From Bacillota bacterium (GTDB lineage Bacteria > Bacillota_I > Bacilli_A > RFN20 > CAG-826): DNA of 64,000 nucleotides. How positions within the stretch are numbered: the stretch's first letter is position 1; each line of letters begins with the position of its first letter. The stretch spans positions 86,544 to 150,543 of the forward strand of contig JAURFC010000001.1 of NCBI GenBank assembly GCA_030834445.1. The letters are read 5' to 3'. The notes under the pieces are model-generated. The model ran no database searches, had not been told where the DNA came from, and saw nothing but the letters and a program-made list of their open reading frames with translations. Positions 56,230-64,000 of this stretch are shown here, piece after piece. The position numbers were made by a program, and so were the translations under genes.

Positions 56230-57538
56230 GGTGACCTTCTTCCTCATCATGATGATGGTGGCCAGGTTGATTCGTTAAGTGTTGCATTAAATGCACGACT
56301 TCTTGAACCGGGACTTGTTGTTGTTCTTGAGTTTGTAAGTTTTTAATCGTCACAACATTGTTTGTCATTTCTTCGACCCCGATAATCACCGCGTAAACTG
56401 CGTCGCGTTTTACCGCCGATTTAATCGACGATTTCATCGAACGATGTTCGAGATTCAGTTCGGTTTTAAAATTGGTATAACGGAAATTATGCGCAAGCTT
56501 AAAGGCATACGTATCCGTGGCTTCTTCCATTGAGATAATGTAGACATCTACATAACTTCGGACGCCTTCGAGTCGACCGGCATCCGCGAGCAAGGCAATA
56601 ATACGTTCAATCCCAAACGCAAAACCTACGGCAATTAATGAAGGACCGCCGAGTTCTTCCACCAATCGCGGATATTGACCTCCGGCCCCAATGGCGCCAT
56701 AATCTTTTCCTGTTTTGGAAACATAATGATATTCAAAGACACAATCCGCATAATAATCAAGTCCACGAACGAGTTGTTCATCATGATGCCATTGAACATT
56801 AATTGCACTTAATGCCGATTGAACGGATTGAAAATAAGCTTGTGATGTCGGCGTTAAATAATCACTAATTTTGGGGGCGTTTTTGGCTCGATCATGATCG
56901 GCAGGCACTTTGCAATCTAACATACGTAAAGGGTTTGTTTCATAACGTTGACGGCAATCCTCGCAAACGTCATTTAACTGCGGTTCATAATACGCTTTTA
57001 ATGCCGTTTTATACGCATTACGTGATGCTTCATCCCCTAACGAATTGAGGGAGACACTAACCCCTTCAAATCCGAGCATTTCTAACACGGTGACGCCTGT
57101 GGCAATCGTTTCTGCCACCGAAAGGGGGGATGTAATGCCAATATGTTCCACGCCAAATTGATGAAATTGACGTAAGCGACCGAGTTGGGGGCGTTCATAA
57201 CGAAAGGCCGGCCCTAAATAATAAAGTTTGAGGGGTAGATCATAGGAATGTACGACTTTTTGTTCTACGACACTACGAATGACACCCGCGGTGAGTTCTG
57301 GACGCAAGGTTAAAGAACGATCGCCTTTATCCATAAAGGTGTACATTTCTTTGCGAACAATATCGGAACTATCACCAACCGAACGTGTAAATAATTCGGT
57401 ATGTTCAAAAATGGGCGTACGAATACCTGCATAGCCATAAAGCTTGGCAATGTTTAAGAGTGCTTGTTCAACTTGTTCAAGCGCTTCTACCTCGCCAAAT
57501 AAGGCGTCTTTTGTCCCTTTAGGTTGTTTAATGTCCAT
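56222..57538 (-). CDS. hisS: Histidyl-tRNA synthetase with histidine-rich C-terminal tail
   Basis: The 438-residue class II enzyme has motif 1 (IRTPIFEHTELF), motif 2 (RYERPQLGRLRQFHQFGVEHIG), the histidine-A motif LVRGLDYYADCVFEY and motif 3 AVGFAFGIERI. A C-terminal anticodon-binding domain is followed by an unusual tail GHHHHDEEEGHHE, encoded where the aspS ribosome-binding site begins. It follows relA by 8 nt with an AGAGGAAG site. Confidence 0.96.
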   Translation of the reverse strand: MDIKQPKGTKDALFGEVEALEQVEQALLNIAKLYGYAGIRTPIFEHTELFTRSVGDSSDIVRKEMYTFMDKGDRSLTLRPELTAGVIRSVVEQKVVHSYDLPLKLYYLGPAFRYERPQLGRLRQFHQFGVEHIGITSPLSVAETIATGVTVLEMLGFEGVSVSLNSLGDEASRNAYKTALKAYYEPQLNDVCEDCRQRYETNPLRMLDCKVPADHDRAKNAPKISDYLTPTSQAYFQSVQSALSAINVQWHHDEQLVRGLDYYADCVFEYHYVSKTGKDYGAIGAGGQYPRLVEELGGPSLIAVGFAFGIERIIALLADAGRLEGVRSYVDVYIISMEEATDTYAFKLAHNFRYTNFKTELNLEHRSMKSSIKSAVKRDAVYAVIIGVEEMTNNVVTIKNLQTQEQQQVPVQEVVHLMQHLTNQPGHHHHDEEEGHHE

Positions 57539-57546
57539 AACTTCCT

Positions 57547-59730
57547 CTAATGAATAACCCGGTGAATTTCATAAACCCCGGCCACATTTAATAATACATT
57601 AAAAACATCACTTAATCGCTTGGAATCACTCACCGAAATCGTAGCTTTTATCGTAGTGGTTTGTGTTTGGGGATGTAGAAGCGCATTCAGACTACTAACG
57701 GTAATTTTCATTTGCGAAAACACGCCCATGACATCAATGATTAAGTTATTACGATCACTACATTCGATGTGAATATCCACAGGGTGAGGCGTATTTTCAA
57801 ATTGTTCATTCCAAAACACCTCGGTGAGGCGTGCTTCATCACTACCCAAGTTTGGACACCCCAAACGATGGACGGTAATGCCGCGACCTTTGGTAATATA
57901 ACCGATCACATTGTCACCAGGAATGGGCGTACAGCAGCTCCCTAACGTCACCGCCACTTTACCCGCAGAAGGCACAATAATGGAAGACTTACTCGGTTTA
58001 ATATCCTTCTTGCCGAGCGTTAATACAAATTTCTTTTTAATATTGAGAAAATCAATAATCGCAGCCGGCGCCGGATTACGATTATTAATGGCAACTAGCA
58101 AGTCTTCGACATTGGCCATTTCAAAATGTTTGAGCACCTTTTCTTGACTGACGAGTTCCATCATTTCTTTTTCATTCATCCCGTGCTCACGGAATGCATC
58201 GAGTAAGTTTGCTTTACCTTGAAGGATTTTATCATCTCGCATCATTTCGTTGTTTTTCTTGAGTAAAAACTTACGAATATGATTTTTAGCCGTCGCCGTA
58301 TGCGCGATTTTTAACCAACCTTCATTCGGACCCGGTGACGTATTGGAGGTGCGAATTTCAATGACATCCCCTGTCTTTAATATCGTGTGTAATGGGACTA
58401 AGGATCCATTCACAATCGCTCCGACCGCACTATGTCCGACTCCGGTATGAACGCGATATGCAAAATCTAAGGGGGTTGAACCGTTGGGCAATTCCACAAG
58501 CTTTCCTTTAGGCGTAAACACATACACTTGCGCTTCGAAAATATCTTTTTGCAAGTTTTCCATGACTTCTTTGGCATCGCCTTCTTTATCAGCAAGCGTA
58601 ATCAAATCACGGAACCAGTATAGTTTTTCTTCAATTTCTTTTTGTTCTTTTTGCGGACTATAATTCGTCCCTTCTTTATAACGCCAATGGGCAGCAACAC
58701 CGGTTTCTGCGAGTTCATTCATGTCTTTGGTACGAATTTGCACTTCATATACTTGTCCGTCTTTGGCAATAATCGTGGTATGTAACGATTGATATAAGTT
58801 GGGTTTGGGTGCGGCAATATAATCTTTAAAGCGATTGGAAATAGGGGTAAACATCGCATGAATATACCCTAATATTTCATAACAATGGGCGACGGTATCG
58901 GTAATAACACGAATCGCAAGAATATCATACACTTCATCAAAATTATGTTCTTGTAAGAACACCTTACGAAAAATGGAATAAATACCTTTCACGCGACTTT
59001 CAATCGAAAACTGAATCGAATATTGTAGCAACATATCAGCAATTTTCTTTTTGACATCGCTTAACGATTTTTCACGATTTTTGGTTCGTTTATTTAACTC
59101 TTCAAGCACACGTTGGTACTTTTCAGGCTCTAAGTAACGAATCGATAAATCTTCAAGTTCGGTTTTTATTTCAAACATCCCAAGCCGATGGGCGATGGGA
59201 GCAAATACTTCAAGCGATTCTTTCGATAACACTTTTTGTCGCACGGGAGAAAGTGAATCCAATGTTCGCATGTTATGGAGACGATCCGCTAATTTTATAA
59301 TGATGACGCGAATATCTCGCGCCATACCGAGGAAAATTTTGCGATGGTCTTCTGCAGCAAAATCTTCCGGTTTACGATGGGATAGTTTTAAACGTTGAAT
59401 ATTCGTTAAGGATTCTACCAAGGAGGCAATATCAGGATTAAAGATTGTTTCCAGTTGTTCAACGGTCACATCGGTATCTTCGACAACATCATGAAGAAAT
59501 CCTGCAGCAATCGTGGAAGGACCTCCTTGAAGTTTGGCTAAAATATAGGCAACTTCAATGAGATGATGAATATAAGGTTCACCCGATTTTCGAAATATTC
59601 CTGCATGCTTTTCTTCGGCAAAACGATAGGCTTTTTCAATAATGGCGCGATCATCGGGATTGGAAATATACGCAAAGTATACTTCTTGAATATCTTGAAA
59701 GGTATGAAAAACTTTGTTAGATTCGCTCAT
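57547..59730 (-). CDS. relA: Bifunctional (p)ppGpp synthetase/hydrolase Rel
   Basis: Rel makes and degrades (p)ppGpp in the stringent response. I start at ATG 59730 (727 residues, MSESNKVFH); an upstream in-frame start lies in the terminator of the next gene. The hydrolase HD domain keeps HDVVEDT and KLADRLHNMRTL, so it should be active. The synthetase has YDILAIRVI, RFKDYIAAPKPNLYQSLHT and EVQIRT. TGS, the ZFD-like region (CCTPIPGDNVIGYITKGRGITVHR) and ACT domains follow. Confidence 0.96.
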   Translation of the reverse strand: MSESNKVFHTFQDIQEVYFAYISNPDDRAIIEKAYRFAEEKHAGIFRKSGEPYIHHLIEVAYILAKLQGGPSTIAAGFLHDVVEDTDVTVEQLETIFNPDIASLVESLTNIQRLKLSHRKPEDFAAEDHRKIFLGMARDIRVIIIKLADRLHNMRTLDSLSPVRQKVLSKESLEVFAPIAHRLGMFEIKTELEDLSIRYLEPEKYQRVLEELNKRTKNREKSLSDVKKKIADMLLQYSIQFSIESRVKGIYSIFRKVFLQEHNFDEVYDILAIRVITDTVAHCYEILGYIHAMFTPISNRFKDYIAAPKPNLYQSLHTTIIAKDGQVYEVQIRTKDMNELAETGVAAHWRYKEGTNYSPQKEQKEIEEKLYWFRDLITLADKEGDAKEVMENLQKDIFEAQVYVFTPKGKLVELPNGSTPLDFAYRVHTGVGHSAVGAIVNGSLVPLHTILKTGDVIEIRTSNTSPGPNEGWLKIAHTATAKNHIRKFLLKKNNEMMRDDKILQGKANLLDAFREHGMNEKEMMELVSQEKVLKHFEMANVEDLLVAINNRNPAPAAIIDFLNIKKKFVLTLGKKDIKPSKSSIIVPSAGKVAVTLGSCCTPIPGDNVIGYITKGRGITVHRLGCPNLGSDEARLTEVFWNEQFENTPHPVDIHIECSDRNNLIIDVMGVFSQMKITVSSLNALLHPQTQTTTIKATISVSDSKRLSDVFNVLLNVAGVYEIHRVIH

Positions 59731-59740
59731 ATTGCTTAAA

Positions 59741-59746
59741 ATTATA
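59741..59746 (-). promoter_or_regulatory. -10 element of relA
   Basis: On the minus strand a perfect TATAAT ends 10 nt before the relA ATG, giving a leader of about 3 nt with no ribosome-binding site. No good -35 is visible; the upstream DNA is the T-tract of the lipoprotein terminator. Confidence 0.5.
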
Positions 59747-59764
59747 CTCTTTTTTGGAAAATAA

Positions 59765-59792
59765 AAAACCCCTCGGTTACCCAAGGGGTTTT
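59765..59792 (-). terminator. Intrinsic terminator after the lipoprotein gene
   Basis: On the minus strand the stem AAAACCCCTT / GAGGGGTTTT (one mismatch) with a GGGTAACC-type loop is followed by TTATTTTCC. It lies 22 nt after the lipoprotein stop, between that gene and the relA promoter. The A-run on the other side makes it potentially bidirectional. Confidence 0.85.
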
Positions 59793-59814
59793 GTGACTTT
59801 ATGAAAGTCGCTTA

Positions 59815-61731
59815 TTAGCTAACGTACGTAAACGGTTGAACGGTAATCGAACCTGAAGCATCTAAGGTTTTCACAAAGAGAACGATGAGTTTTAAATTCG
59901 CACGTTCTGCTTCTGTTTTTGCACTTAAATCTAAGGTTAAGGTTTGCGCATTGCCGTCGCCAACAATGGCTAATTCAACAGGAGCACCTGCACCAGCCCC
60001 TTCAATTTTGAAGAGATATTCATGACCGGCAACCCCAGTAAAGGCGAAGGTAATACCGGTTTTTGTACCATCAAAGGAGGCAAGGTTTAATTGGGCATTC
60101 TTTTCCCACCAGCTGCCAGTAATACCCGCATAGGTCATGGTCATATCTGCAGCAGGTTCGGAAATTCCCATTCCGTAACCAATCCAACCACTGGCGGTGA
60201 TACTAATCGAACCCGCAGAAGGAGCAAAGGTAAAGGTAATCGTGTATTTACCATCGGCTAAGACTTTGATGTTACCGAAATCATCACCAAAAGCACCACC
60301 TGGAGCGGCAGTGACAGCACCAAAACCTAAATCACGACCTGTTTCCCAGGTTGTACCAGTTTTGACTTTAAAAAGTTGATTTGCATCTAATTCTAAGGTA
60401 ATCGCATAGACACCGGTTTGTCCTTCAACCGCAGTTAACGGTAGAGATTTGTCGGATGGTGTCCAGGCTGGATCGGTAACCGATCCGACTAAAAACCAAT
60501 CGGCAGGATCCACTTCGGTGGTTCCTGGGACGGTGGCATCCCCTAATCGATAAATATCAATGACATCGGTATCCCCTGCGACTAAAGCAACTTTATAGTT
60601 TCCTTCCGCAAGGACCGAAATGTTATCATTACCACCAATTTGTGTGTCATCAAAGGTTCTTAAGAAGGTAGCACCCATCCAGGTTAAACCATTTTTAACA
60701 ACTTTGAATTCGTTACCAACATAGAGGTCTAATATGATTTCAAAACTTCCCACGTTGGCATCTTCAACAAGTTCCCAAGCGGTTAAGTCTGCACCCCATT
60801 CCGTTACTTTTCCATCGCCATCACCAATACTTCCACGTAAGAAGTAAGTTGATTCGGTTGGAGGAGCAACGATAGGATCTCCTAAACGTTCAACGTTTAA
60901 CACGTCGGTTGCACCATCGATTAAGGTGAGTTTATAGTTACCGTTGGTCGCAACGATAAAGTTATCAGAACCACCCACTGCATCCGCATATTCAACAGGA
61001 GTGACATCACCAAGAATCGAAGCGCCGATCCAGGTCGGTGTTGTTCCCACCATCTTAACAACTTTGAATTCATACCCTTCAAGTAAGTCTAAGGTACGTT
61101 CATAGGTTCCGGGTGTCGAGGTTTCAACGAATTCGTTGGCTTCGACAAAACCATCACCCCATTGTGGTTCCGTGAAGTTACCCACTAAATACCACGTAAT
61201 ATCGGTTGGTGGCGGTACAATTGGATCGCCATTACGGACGATATTAAGGACGCGGTTAAGCGCAGGAAGCGACGTAAAATTAATCGTGTAGTTACCATGG
61301 ACTAAGGTGTTGAAGTTGTACCCATCAAAACCGTCACCCACTGCTTCCATATTCGTTCCGCCAACGTTGACGAAATCGGCAATGGTTGTGCCATCTTCTT
61401 GGACACTAACGCCCGGTGAGGATGGAGAGACTTGACCCGCATCCCAGCTTTGGTTGATGACGAGTTTCCATTGAGTGTCTTGATATAAATCAAGGGTCAA
61501 TGAGTAGTTGTTAGTGCCGCTAGCACGGTCCATCACGGTGTTTTCGTCCGCTGGATTCCAACCTTGGAAGGCGCCGACCACACTATAGATGTTTGTGTCG
61601 AGAGCAAGTGATGTGGCACTAGACGTAGTTGTACTAGATGCTGGTGTACTCGACGCAACGGAGCTCGAAGCACCACCACATGCTGCAAGCATTAACATCG
61701 CTGCAGGTAATAGAATAAATTTCTTATTCAT
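59815..61731 (-). CDS. Secreted lipoprotein with four tandem SusE/SusF-like modules
   Basis: A lipoprotein signal peptide ends LMLAACGG (acylated C18), followed by a Ser/Thr/Ala linker. Four related modules of ~100-120 residues follow (about 46-172, 178-287, 292-398, 408-510), each with FLVG- or YLRG-like strand, a Trp-rich loop, an LDL...EFKVVK strand pair and a GNYKxTL...RLGDP ending. They resemble starch-binding SusE/SusF-type folds. A different C-terminal beta domain ends the protein. Single gene with its own promoter, cre site and terminator. It probably binds glucan or another carbohydrate at the cell surface. Confidence 0.8.
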   Translation of the reverse strand: MNKKFILLPAAMLMLAACGGASSSVASSTPASSTTTSSATSLALDTNIYSVVGAFQGWNPADENTVMDRASGTNNYSLTLDLYQDTQWKLVINQSWDAGQVSPSSPGVSVQEDGTTIADFVNVGGTNMEAVGDGFDGYNFNTLVHGNYTINFTSLPALNRVLNIVRNGDPIVPPPTDITWYLVGNFTEPQWGDGFVEANEFVETSTPGTYERTLDLLEGYEFKVVKMVGTTPTWIGASILGDVTPVEYADAVGGSDNFIVATNGNYKLTLIDGATDVLNVERLGDPIVAPPTESTYFLRGSIGDGDGKVTEWGADLTAWELVEDANVGSFEIILDLYVGNEFKVVKNGLTWMGATFLRTFDDTQIGGNDNISVLAEGNYKVALVAGDTDVIDIYRLGDATVPGTTEVDPADWFLVGSVTDPAWTPSDKSLPLTAVEGQTGVYAITLELDANQLFKVKTGTTWETGRDLGFGAVTAAPGGAFGDDFGNIKVLADGKYTITFTFAPSAGSISITASGWIGYGMGISEPAADMTMTYAGITGSWWEKNAQLNLASFDGTKTGITFAFTGVAGHEYLFKIEGAGAGAPVELAIVGDGNAQTLTLDLSAKTEAERANLKLIVLFVKTLDASGSITVQPFTYVS

Positions 61732-61766
61732 GAAATATGTTTTCCTCCTTATCTATTACGCTTTCA

Positions 61767-61796
61767 ATTATAAAAGCGCTTACATATTTTTGTAAA
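61767..61796 (-). promoter_or_regulatory. Promoter of the lipoprotein gene
   Basis: On the minus strand -35 TTTACA (61796-61791) and a perfect -10 TATAAT (61772-61767) are 18 bp apart. A leader of about 30 nt carries AAGGAGG before the ATG at 61731. The cre site lies between the two boxes. Confidence 0.78.
61771..61784 (-). promoter_or_regulatory. cre site (CcpA catabolite repression operator)
   Basis: On the minus strand TGTAAGCGCTTTTA matches the catabolite-responsive element TGWAARCGYTWWCW at 13 of 14 positions (T for C near the end). It fills the spacer and touches the -10 box, where CcpA binding would repress. It predicts repression of the lipoprotein by preferred sugars. Confidence 0.8.
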
Positions 61797-61813
61797 GATA
61801 TTTTCGAATTTCT

Positions 61814-63364
61814 TTACAAAGCAAGAAAGCGGTCGGCTACGAACTGAACGATGCGACGTTGTAGGTAGTTATTTAAACGCATTCGGCCTTCTAAAATAAC
61901 CTCCGTTTCATCAATAAAATCAGCACGAGTTAATTTGAATGAAAAAACGGAAGAATAAGGCGTTAATGACGTGGATAAATAAAAAGGTGGTTTTTTAGAA
62001 AACGTTAATTTATTCACGGGAACATGATGAATTTGTAAAAGCGGTTCTTCCGAACCCGGTCCGAAAGGTTTTAAGGCTTGAAACATTTGTAAATTTTCAA
62101 AGGTAAGATCACGCGTGGAAATCACCAATGTCTTTTTAGGGGGAGGATTTTGATTTATCGGACACATTTTCAAATACGATTTGAGCGCTTGAAAATCATC
62201 TTGATGCACGGTAACACCACACGCTTGGGCGTGTCCACCAAAGGCGATAAGCGGTCCTTGATACGCTTGCAGCCATTGACGAATATCAATACCATCGATG
62301 GAGCGAAGGGAGCCGACGAGATGATCCGGATGTTTTTCATCTTGGGCAAAAATTCCAACAATCGGACGTGAAGGCATTACAAGTTTGGAGGCAATCAATC
62401 CGGTAAGACCTGAGACTTCTTCAATTTTTTCTATGAGATAGTGTTGGGTATCTTTTTCCCAAGCTTTAACCGCATCATCCGATCGACGTTTTCGTAATTG
62501 ATTAATTTCGTTAAAGCGTATCGCAGTTTCTTGAACCCATGAACGATCTTTTGAAACAAGGTAAGGAACGACTGTTTGAATCGTGTCATCTTTCATGATG
62601 CGGCCAATCGCATTAAAAATGGGGCCAATCATCATCGAAAGCGAATTTTCATCCAATGGGAATTGTTGGATAAAAGGCTGAAGTGAGAGAGGAATGTATG
62701 AATTGATCGCCTCAATGCCTAACTGAACGAGGGCGCGGTTATCCTTGATTAACGGCATCGAATCCGTCATCGTCGCAATCGCCGCATAAATAAGATGAGT
62801 CGGTAAGAGTGATTGATGCATATGCATTGAAAAACTGAGCGCTAGCGAACCCGAACATCGGGCTAACGGATGCGGATGATCTTTTTCAGGATGAATAAGC
62901 GCCTTCATCGGTGGTAACGTTTCCGGGCAGCCATGATGGTCCATGACGAGCACATCGATGCCGACGTTTTTAGCATAGGTCAATGCTTCATGCTGGGATA
63001 CCCCATTATCGATACAAATGACGAGGGCATACCCTTCATGGTGAGCGCGTTGCATTTGTGTCAAGGTTATACCATAGCCATCCTGATAACGTTGGGGTAA
63101 ATAAACATCGACCTTCGCGTTCAGTGTCGTCAAGGTTTCGTATAAGATCGCGCTAGAAAACATCCCATCGGCGTCATAATCGCCATAAATTAACATGCGA
63201 TGACCTGCGGCAAGATGGGTCGATATCGTTGTTAAAAACGTGGCATGTTCAGGATAGGAAGTAAAAGCAACAAGCTGGTGGCTTGTTGCAGGTTGAATAA
63301 AGGATTGATACGTGTCTTTTGACCATTCATAATAGGCAAGCAAACGTTCTAAAAACGACGACAT
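61814..63364 (-). CDS. recJ: Single-stranded-DNA-specific exonuclease RecJ, compact form
   Basis: The DHH-family protein has motif I IYGDYDADGMFS near residue 92, motif II CIDNGVSQ, motif III VMDHHGCPE, and the DHHA1-type C-terminal region with FGGHAQACGVTV near residue 395 and PFGPGSEEP near residue 450. I start at ATG 63364, 7 nt after the secDF stop; upstream in-frame codons belong to secDF overlap. At 516 residues it is shorter than most RecJ. The order secDF-recJ is conserved in Bacillota. Confidence 0.92.
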   Translation of the reverse strand: MSSFLERLLAYYEWSKDTYQSFIQPATSHQLVAFTSYPEHATFLTTISTHLAAGHRMLIYGDYDADGMFSSAILYETLTTLNAKVDVYLPQRYQDGYGITLTQMQRAHHEGYALVICIDNGVSQHEALTYAKNVGIDVLVMDHHGCPETLPPMKALIHPEKDHPHPLARCSGSLALSFSMHMHQSLLPTHLIYAAIATMTDSMPLIKDNRALVQLGIEAINSYIPLSLQPFIQQFPLDENSLSMMIGPIFNAIGRIMKDDTIQTVVPYLVSKDRSWVQETAIRFNEINQLRKRRSDDAVKAWEKDTQHYLIEKIEEVSGLTGLIASKLVMPSRPIVGIFAQDEKHPDHLVGSLRSIDGIDIRQWLQAYQGPLIAFGGHAQACGVTVHQDDFQALKSYLKMCPINQNPPPKKTLVISTRDLTFENLQMFQALKPFGPGSEEPLLQIHHVPVNKLTFSKKPPFYLSTSLTPYSSVFSFKLTRADFIDETEVILEGRMRLNNYLQRRIVQFVADRFLAL

Positions 63365-63371
63365 AGTCTCA

Positions 63372-64000
63372 TTAATCGTTAATACCGATATAAGTTGCTT
63401 CTTGAGGTTCTGCTGAACGGGTATTATCGACCATGCGTTTGGCTTCTTTTTTACGCGGACGTAATAACCATACATTAAAACCTTTGAAAAGTCTGTAGAA
63501 AGGTTTGAACGTATTCGGTAATAACGAGGTGACGAGTAAAGCAGCCAGTAAACTTCCTAATAATAATGTGGCTGCTAACCCTTGCAAACTCGCCGGTCCA
63601 ACACCAAAGAAGGAAAGACTCACGTAAAGTAACGACCCTAACGTGATAAAAATAGGTGTTGCCGATAACGAGGTCGCTTTACGAAGCGATAAAATGGCTT
63701 CATCCATCGTTGGGCGACGTCCTTCAAGGACTGCTAAGGCACGTTGCGATTGCGCAAAGATGACTAGTAACGTTAACACGCTCATTAAGGTGATGGGGAG
63801 TAACGCGAGTGTCATCGTCGAGAAAACAGGAATACGTGTTGCCATAAAGAAACCTAAGGTTAACACACTGATCGTTCCACTTAAGGTGACGATAGCAAAC
63901 GCTTTCGCAAACGATTGACGTAAGAGTAAATACACACCCACAAACGCTAAGGCGATGAGCGTACCCAAGGCAATTTCAATGACGGTGGGTTGATTCGTAA
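63372..64000 (-). CDS. secDF: Protein-export membrane protein SecDF, C-terminal (SecF) part
   Basis: The frame is open to the right window edge, so the gene is partial. The visible 209 residues are the SecF-like C-terminal half: hydrophobic segments (LIALAFVGVYLLL, IVTLSGTISVLTLGFF, STMTLALLPITLMSVLTLLVIFA), the loop MDEAILSLRKATSLSATPIFITLGSLLYVSLSFFG near the conserved SecF RSLxT region, two further segments, and a basic cytoplasmic tail (RPRKKEAKR). SecDF pulls proteins out of the Sec channel using the ion gradient. Confidence 0.88.
   Translation of the reverse strand, partial: TNQPTVIEIALGTLIALAFVGVYLLLRQSFAKAFAIVTLSGTISVLTLGFFMATRIPVFSTMTLALLPITLMSVLTLLVIFAQSQRALAVLEGRRPTMDEAILSLRKATSLSATPIFITLGSLLYVSLSFFGVGPASLQGLAATLLLGSLLAALLVTSLLPNTFKPFYRLFKGFNVWLLRPRKKEAKRMVDNTRSAEPQEATYIGIND

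Noticed and set aside
59731-59784. N-terminal extension of Rel to the upstream in-frame start at 59784
   Set aside because: The extra 18 residues would be encoded by the lipoprotein terminator and the relA -10 box; ATG 59730 gives the usual Rel N terminus.

Overview
The window is a gene-dense bacterial chromosome segment of moderate, somewhat AT-rich composition. There are 66 supported protein genes, most separated by a few bases or overlapping as ATGA/TAATG. I see no rRNA, tRNA, insertion sequence, prophage or CRISPR array, and no gene-free stretch above 300 bases. TGA is a normal stop (for example at fabH, era and parC) and Trp is TGG, so this is the standard bacterial code. Gene order matches Bacillota (lepA-hemW-hrcA-grpE-dnaK-dnaJ-rsmE; ybeY-cdd-era-recO-glyS-dnaG-rpoD-trmK-nif3-DEAD-nfo; yqeG-yqeH-yhbY-nadD-yqeK-rsfS; xerD-deoB; asp23-nusB-xseA-xseB; relA-hisS-aspS; secDF-recJ). 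A fused NadD-YqeK, an EF-P with an NKTAMR tip loop, a minimal BirA and the absence of sporulation genes from these blocks suggest a streamlined, non-sporulating relative of the Acholeplasma/Izemoplasma side of the Mollicutes. That placement is inference.

Layout. 1-14.1 kb: a long operon for malonyl-CoA and type II fatty acid synthesis (accBCDA, fabH-D-G-F-Z, birA), running into the oxidative pentose phosphate genes gnd and zwf, a cyclase-family hydrolase, fmt and a nuclease-helicase. 14.1-18.7 kb: lepA, a degenerate Fic protein, a small membrane protein and hemW. 18.7-25.3 kb: the HrcA/CIRCE heat-shock operon, then a zinc-ribbon/TM2-like protein, rsmE and an unknown gene. 25.3-30.2 kb: rpmF, deoC, rpsU, a C39-peptidase-like membrane protein, ybeY, cdd, era, recO. 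30.2-39.4 kb: glyS, dnaG, rpoD, trmK, nif3-like, DEAD helicase, nfo, rpmG, efp, yneF. 39.4-48.0 kb: plsY (the only minus-strand gene in this half), topoisomerase IV (parE, parC) and the yqeG-rsfS ribosome/NAD block.

At 48.02-48.18 kb transcription direction switches. Everything before it except plsY is on the plus strand and everything after it is on the minus strand. The 154-bp convergent gap contains a 28-bp sequence (48034-48061) that agrees with the Firmicutes dif consensus, as I remember it, at 26 of 28 positions. An 18-bp perfect palindrome lies 84 bp away and the XerD recombinase gene lies 1.3 kb away. I read this as the chromosome dimer resolution site, and so probably the replication terminus.

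48.2-64 kb (minus strand): deoB, xerD, xseB, xseA, nusB, asp23, tkt, aspS, hisS, relA, a CcpA-controlled four-module lipoprotein inserted between recJ and relA, recJ, and the 3' end of secDF cut by the window edge.

Other notable points: a recurring promoter design in which the -10 hexamer ends exactly 6 nt before the start codon (leaderless mRNAs); a C39-peptidase/six-helix protein with no ATPase domain; a pseudo-Fic protein; and an XPD-like helicase that has lost its iron-sulfur cysteines.
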